Shown here: positions 1 through 9,138 of the stretch, in pieces
How positions within the stretch are numbered: the first letter of the stretch is position 1
Layout of the letters: each line of letters starts with the position of its first letter
DNA from: JBBPZA01 sp963728925
GTDB taxonomy: Bacteria > Actinomycetota > Thermoleophilia > Solirubrobacterales > Solirubrobacteraceae
Direction: 5' to 3'
DNA: 64,000 nucleotides
Assembly (NCBI GenBank): GCA_963728925.1
Contig: CAVSMB010000024.1
Location: forward strand, 1 to 64,000
Program-made: the position numbers and the translations under genes
The notes under the pieces: model-generated
The model's database searches: none
Told to the model about the DNA's origin: nothing
Seen by the model: only the letters and a program-made list of their open reading frames with translations

Positions 1-350
1 GTGCTCGTCGTCGAGCTCGGTCGAGAGGCGCCGCACGCTGGCGGCGTCGCGCCGCGCGAGCGCGCGCAGGTCGCGCAGCGCCTGCACCGACCTGGCGGCC
101 AGGGCGCTGTCACCGCGGCGTGCCGGGCGCCAGACGGCGGCGCCGCGTGCAGCGTCCGCTCGTCGGCGCGGGAGAACTTGTGTGGTACGACCGCGCTGAC
201 GACGATCAGCGCCAGGTCGAGGCCGAGCTCCTCCTGCAGCCGCGCGCGCAGCTCGAGCGTCTCGGTGACCGGCATCTCCTCGGCAGTCGACACCGCGAGC
301 ACCGCAAGCTGACGCTCGAGGTGCGGGGCCGATGCGAGCGTGAAGCGCGA
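1..350 (-). pseudogene. ArsA-type anion-transporting ATPase fragment
   Basis: Read on the minus strand, about 350 to 125 encodes a peptide typical of the middle of ArsA/GET3-like ATPases, including the stretch STAEEMPVTETLELR followed by LGLDLALIVVSAVVP. Near position 125 the reading moves to another frame, which continues with LAARSVQALRDLRALARRDA to the window edge. No P-loop is present because the 5' part is missing on the inner side. I read this as a truncated, frameshifted remnant. It sits back-to-back with unrelated fragments of a sugar kinase and a biotin carboxylase, so it is not in an operon context. Confidence 0.6.
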
Positions 351-437
351 GCGCGTGGTGTGCTCGGAGCCGTCGACGTCGAAGACGCGACCGCGACGGA
401 GCGCTTGGTGCCCGACGACGATCGCGACGCGCGCGTG

Positions 438-745
438 ACCGCCATGCGCACGCTGGCGAGAGCGGGGCACAACGTCGTCATCTCGCGCGGACCCGAGGCG
501 TCGCTGGCGCTCGTCGATGGCGAGGTGCTCGAGGTTGTGGGCCCGCGTTTGAGCGCCGCCGACCCGCGGGGTACGGGTTACTCGATGACCGCGGCGGCGG
601 CCGTCGCCATTGCGCGCGGCCATGACATCGTGGACGCGATTCGCTTGGCAACCGCGGCCGGCGCGCTGAATGCTACCCGCCACGGCCTGGGCACGGGCAG
701 CCGCGACGAGATCGAGCAGCTCCTCCTCCGCGTCCAGGTGACCCC
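438..745 (+). pseudogene. PfkB-family sugar kinase C-terminal fragment
   Basis: The plus frame from 438 encodes a C-terminal PfkB/ribokinase-like segment: AMRTLARAGHNVVISRGPEA, then LVDGEVLEVVGPRLSAADP and a region corresponding to the catalytic GAGD motif. Here that motif reads G-T-G-Y, so the catalytic Asp is replaced. There is no N-terminal substrate domain and the similarity stops near 745. An open frame runs from 120 to 986, but its outer parts look like random GC-rich translation. I infer a dead remnant of a 1-phosphofructokinase/tagatose kinase-type gene. Confidence 0.6.
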
Positions 746-814
746 CGGCGGCGGGGTGAGGTCGGCCTTGACGGCAGCTGATCGATCGCCAAGCCTCGCA
801 GCTCGTGCATTCGC

Positions 815-1140
815 CCCTTGCTGCCGGCGGCGCTGCAGCGAGCACTCGCGCTCGCCGAGGTGGACGGCCGAGGAGCCGTCGCCGAGCACCTGCACCTCGA
901 CGTGGCGCGCGGGGCTGATGAAGCGCTCGACGTACACGCGCGCGTCGTCGAAGGCGCCCGAGGCCTCACGCGACGCCGTAGCGTAGGAGCCCTCGAGCTC
1001 GGACTCCTCCCCCACGATCCGGATCCTCCGCCCGCCCCCGCCACCCGCGGCCTTCAGCACCACCGGGTAGCCGATGTCGTCGGCCACGCGCGTGGCCTCC
1101 TCGGCGCCGTCCACCGGCCCGTCGCTGCCCGGAATAGGAA
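815..1140 (-). pseudogene. Biotin carboxylase (AccC) internal fragment
   Basis: The minus strand encodes an internal piece of the acetyl-/propionyl-CoA carboxylase biotin carboxylase subunit. PGSDGPVDGAEEATRVADDI is followed by PVVLKAAGGGGGR (the ATP-grasp glycine loop, with R in place of the usual G), ARVYVERFISPARHVEVQ and HLGERECSLQRRRQ. These are consecutive landmarks of the ATP-grasp domain. The N-terminal domain and the rest of the catalytic domain are absent, and the frame diverges after QRRRQ. It is a fragment only, surrounded by other fragments. Confidence 0.7.
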
Positions 1141-1338
1141 AAAGACCACGGGCGGCGGCGACGGAATTAGGATTTTCGCGTGACCCTGGCTCGTCGGGCA
1201 CGGGAGGTCAGCGGCGCCGCAGGCCGGCGCCTGCGACCGGCGGCACAGCGTCAAGCGGCCGCCGCGATCTTCGGTCTGCAACGCAGCGCCGGTAACCGTC
1301 CCGTGGCGCGAGTGCTCATGCGAGCGACGCTGTAGAGG

Positions 1339-3060
1339 ATGCGACGCCTTCTGGACGGGCACTGGGTCGATGAGCGACTACCTGGCGACTACTGGGAGAA
1401 GCTCGACCGCAAGCGCGCCATACAGCTGCGCAGCGAGGTGAAGCAGGGCACGGTCGAGGTGGCCGAGCCCGAGGTGGCGGAGCTGACCAAGATCGAGGCC
1501 AGGTTCGCCAAGGCCTTAGCCTCAGAGCGGCGACGGTGGAAGGGGCTCGTTCAGAGCTCACCAGCGGACGAACACCAATTCGCGAAGCGACGGCATCAGC
1601 AGGACCGCAAGGCGTTGAGGAAGGCCCTTAAGGATGCGGTGAAGCAGAACGGCGACGAGCGGCTGAAAAACTCCGCCAGCCGGATCCTCGACGGCACGAT
1701 CCTGCTTTATGCGCTGACTCCAACGCCCGATAGCGCCGCGCGGGCCTTAGCAGCAGGAGAGCCGGGTATGCGCGCCTTCTTCGGCCATCCCGACAGCAAT
1801 CCGATCCGCAGCGGGCGGGTTGCGGGCCATGTTCTGGACGACGAAGGGGCCGACTACGACTGGGACGACGTGACCAATAACAGCCGGGTAGTGTTTGACT
1901 CGCCAGATTCCGGGGGCTTTCGGACCCTCGCCGGCGGCAAGATCTTCGTGGTGGAGCCCTCGCGCATCGACGCGATCAATGCCCTTCGTCGAGAGCTTGG
2001 TATCCAGGGACGCTTCGACCCGGTGAAGGAGGTGCTCAAGCACGAAAGCCAGCACGAGGTCGACTGGATTCACAGCCAGGACGTCGAGCGCATCGGCAAG
2101 AAACCGCGCGGGACAGAATCCAGCGACGCCGCTCTGGCACTGGCCGAGTACCAAACCGAGTTCCGGGCCTACGCGGCTCAAGAGCCCGAGTGGATGTGGA
2201 CGCCGCTCACCCGTGGCGAAGAGCGGACGCTCGAGAGACTGGGCTTGTCCTTCACGCGCGCGCAACAGCCCCCACCCCGCGCCGTCCCGGAGGCCAGCGG
2301 TTTCACGGACTGGGTCCAGCTGAAGATCTTCCTTCATATCTACACGCACTATCCGAACGTAAAAAAGGAGTGGGACAAGACAACGCTGGTTCGGAACGCA
2401 TCGAACGAGAAAAGGGAGGAAAGCAGGTGGTTTCGTGACGCCGTTCTCAGAACCCGTGGCGGGCTGGACCGTGTGTCCGCGAACCCCACGAACTCGCCTC
2501 GCGTCGAGCGCTTCTGGCCTGCGCTCCACAAGGCGAACAAACGCGACGATCCCGAGCTCGAGTCAGATGCGATGTCGGCCCTTGTTACCGCGCTGCAGAA
2601 GCTCGACGACAACGACCGCGCCGCCCTCCACCGGAACGCCTACTACCGGCGCCTGGAGATACGGGAATGGCTGCGCGCCGCCGTCGACGCGGTTCTGAGC
2701 GACCCGCACGCCGACGTCACACCGATCCTTGACGCGGAGAAAGCCAAGCGCGCCGAAGCGCGCGGCGAAGCCAGACGCCAGCAGAAAGAGCAGATGCTAC
2801 GTGCCAAGCGTGCCAAGCCGCCGGGCGTGGAGGACCTCAAAGCTGCGAAGATCTCCACCTGGGAGGACATGGACGAACTCCTCAAGACGGTCATGACCAA
2901 GGACGGCAATCCGAGCCTCAAGGACTCGAGGGTCACTGAGCAGCTGGAGTTGCGCGACCTGTATCCCGAACCCTCCGCCGATGAGTGGGGATACTTCTTG
3001 ATGCAGGTCTCGCAGTTCGTTGATTTGTGGCCAGCGCTGGACAAACGGCGCGCACATTGA
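1339..3060 (+). CDS. Large protein with HExxH metallopeptidase signature
   Basis: This intact 573-residue ORF matches no family I can name. The ATG at 1339 is preceded by GTAGAGG, a modest ribosome binding site. Residues 235-239 read HESQH, an HExxH zinc-binding motif, and about 35 residues later TEFRAYAA could supply the third (Glu) ligand, as in gluzincin-type metallopeptidases. No signal peptide or membrane segment is visible. The N-terminal 110 residues and a segment around 480-510 are rich in Lys, Arg and Glu and probably helical or coiled. Base use is less GC-skewed than the neighbours (short A runs near 2360), which suits recent transfer. It lies between gene fragments and transposase remnants. 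A toxin or effector role is possible but is only inference. Confidence 0.7.
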   Translation: MRRLLDGHWVDERLPGDYWEKLDRKRAIQLRSEVKQGTVEVAEPEVAELTKIEARFAKALASERRRWKGLVQSSPADEHQFAKRRHQQDRKALRKALKDAVKQNGDERLKNSASRILDGTILLYALTPTPDSAARALAAGEPGMRAFFGHPDSNPIRSGRVAGHVLDDEGADYDWDDVTNNSRVVFDSPDSGGFRTLAGGKIFVVEPSRIDAINALRRELGIQGRFDPVKEVLKHESQHEVDWIHSQDVERIGKKPRGTESSDAALALAEYQTEFRAYAAQEPEWMWTPLTRGEERTLERLGLSFTRAQQPPPRAVPEASGFTDWVQLKIFLHIYTHYPNVKKEWDKTTLVRNASNEKREESRWFRDAVLRTRGGLDRVSANPTNSPRVERFWPALHKANKRDDPELESDAMSALVTALQKLDDNDRAALHRNAYYRRLEIREWLRAAVDAVLSDPHADVTPILDAEKAKRAEARGEARRQQKEQMLRAKRAKPPGVEDLKAAKISTWEDMDELLKTVMTKDGNPSLKDSRVTEQLELRDLYPEPSADEWGYFLMQVSQFVDLWPALDKRRAH

Positions 3061-3074
3061 CCGACGCGGTTGCG

Positions 3075-3305
3075 ACGCGGATTTCTCGCCGCGGGAGGAG
3101 GTTGTGCTGCATCCGGACCTGCGCGAGCACCGCGTTGATCGCGTCGGTGCGCGGGACCGCCGCCCGGGGCTCCTCTCGCTTGGGCACCACGGGCGAGTCG
3201 GCGGACTCGACGTAGTTGATGAGGTAAACGCGGCCGGCGAAGCGCTCGGCGAAGTGCGCGGCCAGCCGATGTTCGGGCTGGGCGTCGATCGCGCAGACGT
3301 GAACC
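3075..3305 (-). pseudogene. Unidentified gene remnant
   Basis: One minus-strand frame reads as a plausible protein segment (HVCAIDAQPEHRLAAHFAER, then GRVYLINYVESADSPVVPK and PRTDAINAVLAQVRMQHNLL) without a start or an intact end. The pattern weakly resembles the C-terminal nuclease part of phage terminase large subunits, but I would not assign it. It directly adjoins the 3' end of the HExxH gene. Confidence 0.3.
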
Positions 3306-3344
3306 CGCTATCGCTCCGTCCACCGTCACGCGTGGGCTGGCCGA

Positions 3345-3800
3345 GCTGGACTGCGGCGAGGTGCTTCAGGCCGGGCCGGGTCAGGCGGTCGGGTGCCGGC
3401 AACAAGCCGCTGACCGAGACGCATCCGGGGATCGAGGAGGCGCTGGAGCGGTTGGTGGAGGGCGGCACGCGCGGCGATCCGCAGTCGCCGCTGCGCTGGA
3501 CGTCCAAGAGCGCGGCGAAGCTCGCCGAGGGCCTGCGGGAGCTCGGCCACGATGTCGCCGGGCGCACGGTCGCGCGGCTGCTGCGGCGCATGGGCTACAG
3601 CCTGCAGGCCAACCGCAAGACCCTCGAAGGCGCCCGTCACCCCGACCGCGACGCGCAGTTCGAGCACATCAACGCCGCGGTCGCGGCGGCGCTTCAGGCG
3701 CACCAGCGGTGATCTCCGTGGATGCCAAGAAGCGCGAGCTGGTCGGCGATTTCAAGGCCGTTGGTCGTGAGCTTGCCCCCAACGGCAAGCCGGTCACTAG
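3345..3800 (+). pseudogene. ISAzo13-family transposase fragment
   Basis: The plus strand encodes THPGIEEALERLVEGGTRGD, then SPLRWTSKSAAKLAEGLREL, RTVARLLRRMGYSLQANRKT and RHPDRDAQFEHINAAVAAAL. A shift of frame near 3710 gives VISVDAKKRELVGDF. This order is characteristic of ISAzo13 transposases, with the DAKK segment holding a catalytic Asp. The N-terminal domain and everything after about 3800 are missing, so the element is dead. It abuts a second, convergent transposase fragment at 3797. Confidence 0.75.
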
Positions 3801-4335
3801 CCGCATTTTCCGCGGTTGGTGAGGGCATGGTCTTCCTGCTCTGGCCAGGGCGGCTGGATCTCGAGTAGTTCCAGGATGCGTCGTTGGGTGTAGGTGAGGC
3901 GGTCGAGGCGAGCGCCGTGGGGGGTGTAGGTGAGGCCGAGGCCCTGGAAGGCGGCGAGGGTGTTGCGGCCGGTGGGCTTGGCGGCGCGGCCCTCGGGCAG
4001 CAGGTCGAGCAGTTGGCCGTCGAGCGCTTGGCGCAGCTGGGACTCGATCAGTCCGAAGATCAGCAGCGCGAGGCCGACGATGCTCACCAGCGCGTAGATG
4101 CGGTCGTCGTTGTGCAGGAAGATCGGGCGGACCTTGAGCGTCTGCTTGTAGTTGCGGTGGCGACGCTCGACGATCTGCTGGCCCTGGTAGAGCTCGAGCA
4201 CGCGCCCCGCGCTCAGGCGCCCGGGCAGGTTGGTCGCGAGCGCGTAGATGCCGTCGGTGCGGGCGGCGGCGGCGATCGCTTCTTGGTCGCGGCTGAAGGT
4301 GAGCGTGGGCTTGCCACCGTGCGTGGCGGTCCGAG
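3797..4335 (-). pseudogene. IS1634-type (IS4 superfamily) transposase C-terminal fragment
   Basis: The minus strand encodes about 178 residues running from GGKPTLTFSRDQEAIAAAAR through YQGQQIVERRHRNYKQTLKV and IYALVSIVGLALLIFGLIES to a natural stop at 3797. The Y-x2-Q-x2-V-E-x2-H pattern (catalytic Glu of the DDE fold) and the hydrophobic helix after it are typical of IS1634 transposases. The N-terminal two thirds, with the first two catalytic Asp residues, are absent. It is tail-to-tail with the ISAzo13 fragment. Confidence 0.7.
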
Positions 4336-4689
4336 GGGCACCGGCCGTGCGCTACGTTCAGCGTGATGGCTGAGCACGCGGTTCCCGCGGCCGGGGTCGC
4401 CGTGAAGGAGGTCTGGAGCATCGCGACCACGCCAGTGCTCGTGGTTTCGCCGTTGGGGTTCTGCGACCAGGCGTCGGGCAGCGCCCAGCGCCCAGCGGCC
4501 CTCGGCGAGCTCGCGCTGGCAGCGCGTGCAGGGACGTCAACCTGCGCTCCGTCTTTCTCTGCTGCAAGCACGGCCTGCGGCAGCTGCTCGAGAACGACCG
4601 CGGCGGCTCGGTCTTCAAACGCTGATCGGCGTTATCGGCGTTGCAGCGAGCCCCTGGGCGACGCCCCTGCTGGCTACGATCATCCGAGG

Positions 4690-4884
4690 ATGGCTGAGTC
4701 GCCGATCGACACGCTGCTGCGCTGGGAGCAGAGCGGCGCGGTCTGGCGAGCGAAGTCCGTAAGCGAGATGGAGGCCGTGGTCGACCTGTGCACCTGCGCC
4801 GGCGAGCCGGTGGATCAGCTGCGGTTCACCGACCCCGCGGTGCTGCGCTATCTCGCCGATCGACCTCGGTCAGACGGGTACTGA
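4690..4884 (+). CDS. Small conserved actinobacterial protein
   Basis: This 64-residue ORF begins at the ATG at 4690 (MAESPIDTLLRWEQSGAVWR) and contains VVDLCTCAGEPVDQL. I recognise the pattern from short uncharacterised proteins in Solirubrobacterales-like genomes. It is acidic and has a C-x-C pair, no membrane segment and no known function. A longer in-frame extension starts at 4363, but its translation is low-complexity and probably not coding. The gene ends 14 bp inside the convergent SDR fragment. Confidence 0.55.
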   Translation: MAESPIDTLLRWEQSGAVWRAKSVSEMEAVVDLCTCAGEPVDQLRFTDPAVLRYLADRPRSDGY

Positions 4885-5091
4885 CGTTTCTGCCGTGCCG
4901 CCCGCGCCGTCGCCGCCCGACAAGGTGCAGCCGCTGCCCAGCGCCACCGCGAGCTTGCTCGGGGAGCCGTCGTCGAGGTCCACGCCGACGACCCGCGCGC
5001 CCTCGGCCGTGAAGCGCTGCGCCGTGGCCGCGCCGATGCCGCCCTTGGCCTCGGTGACGACGCAGACGCGGCCGTCGAGGCGTCCCATCAC
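4870..5091 (-). pseudogene. Short-chain dehydrogenase N-terminal fragment
   Basis: The ATG on the minus strand at 5091 (or 5088) opens a peptide with LDGRVCVVTEAKGGIGAATA, the start of a Rossmann fold with a TGxxxGIG-like motif in which the Gly after T is Glu, then AEGARVVGVDLDD. Only about 45-50 residues are SDR-like. The frame ends at 4870, against roughly 250 residues for the family. It is a truncated remnant between a small conserved gene and a NUDIX gene. Confidence 0.6.
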
Positions 5092-5126
5092 GCGGGCTCC
5101 TCGGCGGGGGCTCCGAGCGGCTCGAG

Positions 5127-5652
5127 GTGCTGCTCGTCCGCCGCAACCCCGAGCAGCGCTTCATGGGCGGTGCGTGGGTGTTTCCCCGGAGGGGCGGTGG
5201 ACGGAGGCGATGGCGGCGGAGAGGCCGGGCTGCGCGCCACCGCGGTGCGCGAATGCGCCGAGGAGGCGGGAGTCGTCCTGCCCGACCCGGGCGCGCTCGT
5301 GTCCTACTCGCGCTGGATCACCCCGGCGCAGGTCTCGATCCGGTTCGACACCTGGTTCTTCCGGGCCGCGGCCCCGCTCGGCGTCGCTCCCCGCGTGGAC
5401 GGCGCCGAGTGCGTCGACTGGCGCTGGAGCACGCCGGCGGCCGCGCTCGAGGCGAGCCGGAGCGGCGAGCTCCTCATGGTGTTCCCGACCCTCGAGCGCC
5501 TCGGGCAGCTCGCGCCCTTTCCCTCGGCGGACGCCGTGATCGCCCACGCCGCCCGGCACGAGGTGCGCCCGATCGAGCCCCGGGTGGTGATGGACGGGGA
5601 GACGACGCGGATCCTGCTCCCCGGCGAGCCGGGCTACGACGCGCCGGAGTAG
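5127..5652 (+). pseudogene. NUDIX hydrolase, single frameshift
   Basis: The first part (VLLVRRNPEQRFMGGAWVFP) lies in one frame. The Nudix box (GGA...E..LRATAVRECAEEAGV) and the rest, to the stop at 5652, lie in another. The switch is at the run CCCC near 5190, where removing one C restores FPGGAVDGG. The encoded enzyme would be a diphosphate hydrolase of about 180 residues resembling NUDIX proteins with a C-terminal extension. The true start is unclear because no good start codon precedes 5127 and the gene abuts the SDR fragment. A sequencing indel in a homopolymer is a real alternative to a pseudogene. Confidence 0.65.
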
Positions 5653-5665
5653 ATTTCGCGGCGCG

Positions 5666-6624
5666 GTGACGGCGACGCTTCCCCAGGAGGTCCGTCAGGT
5701 CCTCGACTCCTTCGTCACGACGGAGTTCACGACCCTCGACGCGCGCGGGCGGCCGATCACCTGGCCGGTCACCCCCTACCACCACGTCGAGGCCGGCTGC
5801 GTCGACATCACCACCGGCATCGGCTACCCGAAGAAGGCGCGCGACGCCGAGGCCAACCCGAAGGTCGCCCTGCTGTTCTCCGACCCGACGGGCAGCGGCC
5901 TCGACCGGCCGCCGATGGTGCTCCTCCAGGGGACGGCGGAGGTCGACGAGCGCGATCTCGACGCCAACCGCGCCCGCTACGAGCGCGAGTCGGCCGCGAA
6001 GCTGCCGGACGCCCAGGCCAAGGCGCCGCCCGAGGCCCTGCGGAAGCGGTTCTTCCTCCGGTACTACGCCCGGATCTACGTCCACGTGCGGCCGGAGCGG
6101 GTGTACGTGTGGCCCGACGGCGACCCCGCGCGGGAGCCGCAGCTCCTCGACACCCATCTCGAGGAGGTCCGCTCGGGCCATTCGGAGGAGCCCGAGGTGC
6201 CGGCTCCGCCGCCGGAGGGCGGCGCGGCGACGTGGGACCGGCGCATCGACGACCTCGGCCGTCGTCACCCCACCGCCGTCCTCTCGTGGCCGGCGCCGAC
6301 GGCTTCCCGTTCTCCGTCCGCGTGCCCGTGCACGCCGACGCGCAGGGCCGGCGCATCCGCATCGAGGCCGCCGAGCCGGCGGCGCCGCTGCGGGCCGGGC
6401 CGGCCTGCCTCACCGCCCACGCGCACGACGAGCGCTTCACCTACCAGGAGAACTTCCAGCTCCGCGGCGACCTCGTCGAGGACGAGGGCGGGTGGTCGCT
6501 CGCGCCCCGCCGGCTCGTGGGCGGGTTCGAGCCACCGAAGTCGCAGCTCGCGGCCTACAAGGCGAACGCCGCGAAGATCTGGCGCTTCCACCGGGCCGCG
6601 CGGCGCGAGCTCGCGCGCCGCTGA
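5666..6624 (+). pseudogene. Pyridoxamine 5'-phosphate oxidase-like flavoprotein, frameshifted
   Basis: The GTG at 5666 lies 13 bp after the NUDIX stop. The N-terminal part (VLDSFVTTEFTTLDARGRPI, VDITTGIGYPKKARDAEANP, KVALLFSDPTGSGL) is a split-barrel FMN-binding domain of the PNPOx/general stress FMN-binding family. Near 6285 the frame changes, and a second domain follows (GADGFPFSVRVPVHADAQGR to IWRFHRAARRELARR) ending at 6624. The intact product would be about 319 residues with two split-barrel-like halves. A one-base deletion around CTCTCGTGG explains the break. Function in the cell is not known beyond the fold. Confidence 0.65.
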
Positions 6625-6667
6625 CCGCCGGCCGGCTGAGGGTCGCTGTCACCGGTTCGCCGGGCCG

Positions 6668-7576
6668 TCACGTGACGCCGGCGCCCGCGGCGGGTAGGCA
6701 CAGAGGATGGACGAGGCGACGATCACCCCGTACCGCGACGGTCCGGACGAAGCGCTCGGCGTGTGCGTTGGCCTGTGGCGAGCGGAACGGCGTCTGGATC
6801 ACCGCGATGCCCTCGGTGCGAAAGACCTCGTCAAATCCGCCGGTGAACTTCGAGTCGCGGTCGCGGATCAGGAAGCTGGTGTCGCCGAGCGCTGCGGTGA
6901 GGCTGAGGTTGCGTGCCGGCTGGGCGACCCAGCGGCCGTCCGGATTCGCCGTTGCGCGCGCGAGATGGACGCGGCGGGTCTGCAGCTCGATGAACAACAG
7001 CACGTAGTAGCGGCGCAGCAACGCGGTGTCGACGGTGAAGAAGTCGCAGGCGACGATGCCGGCCGCCTGCGACCGCAGAAACTCACGCCAAGAGCGCCCC
7101 GAACGCCTTGGCGCCGGACCAAGGCCCGCGTGGGCGAGCAGCCGGCGAACCGTGCTCGGCGAGACCCGAAGGCCGAGCTTCTTGAGCTCGCCCGCGATCC
7201 GCTGGTAGCCCCACCGGGGGTTCTCGCGCGCCAGCCGCAGCACGAGTTCGCGCGTGGTGGCGTCGATCGACGGGCGCCCCGCCCTCGCACTCGGGTAGGT
7301 CCATCGCCGCCGGACGAGCTGTCGGTGCCAGCGCAGCAGCGTCTGCGGCGTGACGAGCAGGCCGTGGCGGCGCGCCGGCGGCAGCAGCCGGCCTGCGCCG
7401 CAAAGCAGCGCCCGGTCACTCGGTCGTAGCACCGGGCGCCCGATCTGACGACGCAGAACGTCCACTTGATGGCGCAGCACGAGCAGCTCAAGGTCCTTGA
7501 CCTCGACGCGCCTGCCACTGCGAAGCAGCAACCTCAGCAGCGCAACGAACGCCAGGTAGACGAACGACAAGACCAT
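6668..7576 (-). pseudogene. Integrase-core (rve) transposase, 3'-truncated
   Basis: From the ATG at 7576 the product has an N-terminal hydrophobic start (MVLSFVYLAFVALLRLLL), a helix-turn-helix region (VLRHQVDVLRRQIGRP), an HTH_21-like segment (ARENPRWGYQRIAGELKKLG) and an rve catalytic core: ACDFFTVDTALLRRYYVLLF with the first Asp, FLIRDRDSKFTGGFDEVF with the second, and SPQANAHAERFVRTV with the Glu. After FVRTV the frame continues into unrelated sequence to 6668. The C-terminal 60-70 residues normally seen are missing, so it is probably inactive. Terminal repeats were not found. Confidence 0.75.
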
Positions 7577-7584
7577 CGCAGCAG

Positions 7585-7760
7585 TTCCTCGCCAGCGACG
7601 GCAAGCCGTACTTGACGGTCGAGGCTCGCGACAACCATCCCGAGGAGCGCTTCGACGACGACCCCGACCTCGACCTCGAAAACGCGCGTCGCGCCCTCGA
7701 GGAAGAGGGCTTCGCCTGCGACAACGACGGCTACGGCCCACTACTGGGCCCGCGTCACCC
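7585..7760 (+). other. Orphan acidic coding remnant
   Basis: One plus-strand frame reads LASDGKPYLTVEARDNHPEE, then DDDPDLDLENARRALEEEGF, a compositionally normal acidic peptide. It has no start codon of its own and no recognisable continuation after about 7750. It directly adjoins the 5' end of the transposase on the opposite strand, so it may be the edge of a gene interrupted by that element. No family is assigned. Confidence 0.3.
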
Positions 7761-8050
7761 CCGGCTGAGCGGTGGCTGCAGGGATCACGGACCCTCGATT
7801 GCCTGCTCGAGATCGTGGGTGAAAGCGTTGATCCGCTCGCGCGGAGCGGGATCTTCGGTGCGCTGCCACGACGGTCGCCGTCGATGCCGTCGACGCCGGA
7901 CGAGCCAGAACCGGAGGACCGGTGATACTACGCCGTGGTGGCCGGCCGCTACTGGTGGTCGTCCCCGGGAAATACGTTCCGGGCGGGTTGAAAGGGTTTG
8001 CATAACCGCGGCGAAACAAAGAACTTCGGCGCGGCGAGAGGAGGACGGCG
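7761..8050. other. Intergenic region upstream of the ABM-NmrA gene
   Basis: No convincing gene is visible. The segment holds one copy of the motif GGGTTTGCATAAC at 7994-8006, which also occurs twice as an inverted pair near 25.5 kb. A GAGAGGAGG ribosome binding site for the gene at 8051 lies at its right end. Confidence 0.5.
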
Positions 8051-9091
8051 ATGTACGTCAGTGTCCGGCGTTACACGATGGGCGCAGGTTCGACCGACGC
8101 GCTCGCGCGCCGGCTCGAGGAGGAGTTCGCGCCCGCGATCAGCCAGGAGCGGGGTTTCCTGGGCTACCTGGCGATCGAGACCGACGAGGGAACGCTCGAG
8201 ACGGTCAGCGTCTTCGCCGACGCCCGGTCGGCACACCGCTCGGACGAGCTCGCCGCCGACTACGTCGCCGAGAACCTCACTGAGTTCAAGATGACACGCA
8301 AGAGCGTGACGGGCGGCGACATCCTCGCCAGCCGTATAGCGCCTGCGATGCTCGACGCCGCGCATCGGTGGCGCACGCAGCGGGCGCGCGCGCGGGGCGC
8401 GTCCCAAGCTTGGCCTGTGCTGGTCGTCGGTGCGACGGGGCGAACGGGACGGCAGATCGTCGACCGCCTGCTCGAGCGGCACATACCGGTTCGCGCGCTC
8501 GTCCGCGATGCGGCGCGGGGCCGCGCGGTCCTGCGCTCGATCACCAGGCAATTCGTGGGTGACCTGCGTCGGCCTGAGACGCTCGCCGCGTCCATGGAGG
8601 GCGTCACCGCCATGATCGTCGCCACCTCCGGAGGTGCCGGGCAGGACAACAGCCCAGTCCTCGTCGACTACTTCGGCACGGAACATCTGATGAAGGAGGC
8701 GGCGGCTGCGGGCGTCGGGCTCGTGATCTTCGTCTCGAGTATCTACGCCAACCGCCCCGACCACTACCAGGACGTGGAGCCGATGAGCCTCGGGTGGAAG
8801 GCGCGGGCCGAGGAGGTCGTGCGCTCCTCGGGAGTGCCGTACTGCATCCTCCGCGCCGGCTGGCTGACGGACGGGCCCGGCGGCGAAGCTCTCGCTCTGT
8901 CCCAGGGCGACACCGGCGAGGGCCATCTCTCTCGCGCCGACCTCGCGGATGTCTGTTCCCGACTGCTCTTCCTCGAGGACGCGCGCGGAAAGACGTTCGA
9001 AGTCGTCGCCGCACACGGCAGCGAAGCCCAACCGCTCGAATCCGCGATCGCCAACCTCAAGCCCAACAGCACCGCTCGGCTGCCGGCGTAG
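8051..9091 (+). CDS. ABM-like domain fused to NmrA-type NAD(P)-binding protein
   Basis: This 346-residue protein starts at the ATG at 8051 behind the ribosome binding site GGAGGACGGCG. Residues 1-95 look like a dimeric alpha/beta-barrel (antibiotic biosynthesis monooxygenase type) domain. Residues 123-330 form an atypical short-chain dehydrogenase/NmrA domain with the nucleotide-binding motif GATGRTG at 127-133, then VRALVRDAARG and a YxxxK-less FVSSIYA strand. Such NmrA-like domains bind NAD(P) and often act as sensors or reductases of unknown substrate. There is no membrane segment. The gene stands alone and converges on the ATPase operon, with 47 bp between the stops. The function of the combined protein is not known. 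Confidence 0.8.
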   Translation: MYVSVRRYTMGAGSTDALARRLEEEFAPAISQERGFLGYLAIETDEGTLETVSVFADARSAHRSDELAADYVAENLTEFKMTRKSVTGGDILASRIAPAMLDAAHRWRTQRARARGASQAWPVLVVGATGRTGRQIVDRLLERHIPVRALVRDAARGRAVLRSITRQFVGDLRRPETLAASMEGVTAMIVATSGGAGQDNSPVLVDYFGTEHLMKEAAAAGVGLVIFVSSIYANRPDHYQDVEPMSLGWKARAEEVVRSSGVPYCILRAGWLTDGPGGEALALSQGDTGEGHLSRADLADVCSRLLFLEDARGKTFEVVAAHGSEAQPLESAIANLKPNSTARLPA

Positions 9092-9102
9092 GCGGGAGCT
9101 GT

Positions 9103-9120
9103 GACGGAAGCGCATCCGTC
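9103..9120. terminator. Weak hairpin between convergent genes
   Basis: The inverted repeat GACGGA...TCCGTC, with a six-base loop, lies between the stop of the NmrA-type gene and the stop of the ATPase B gene. A short CTCTT follows on the plus strand. It could serve as a bidirectional terminator, but the stem is only six pairs and there is no T tract. Confidence 0.3.
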
Positions 9121-9138
9121 CTCTTGCGATCGTTCGCG

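Noticed and set aside
120..986. 288-residue plus-strand open frame
   Set aside because: Only the middle (438-745) resembles a protein family. The ends are low-complexity and overlap other fragments, so it is not one gene.
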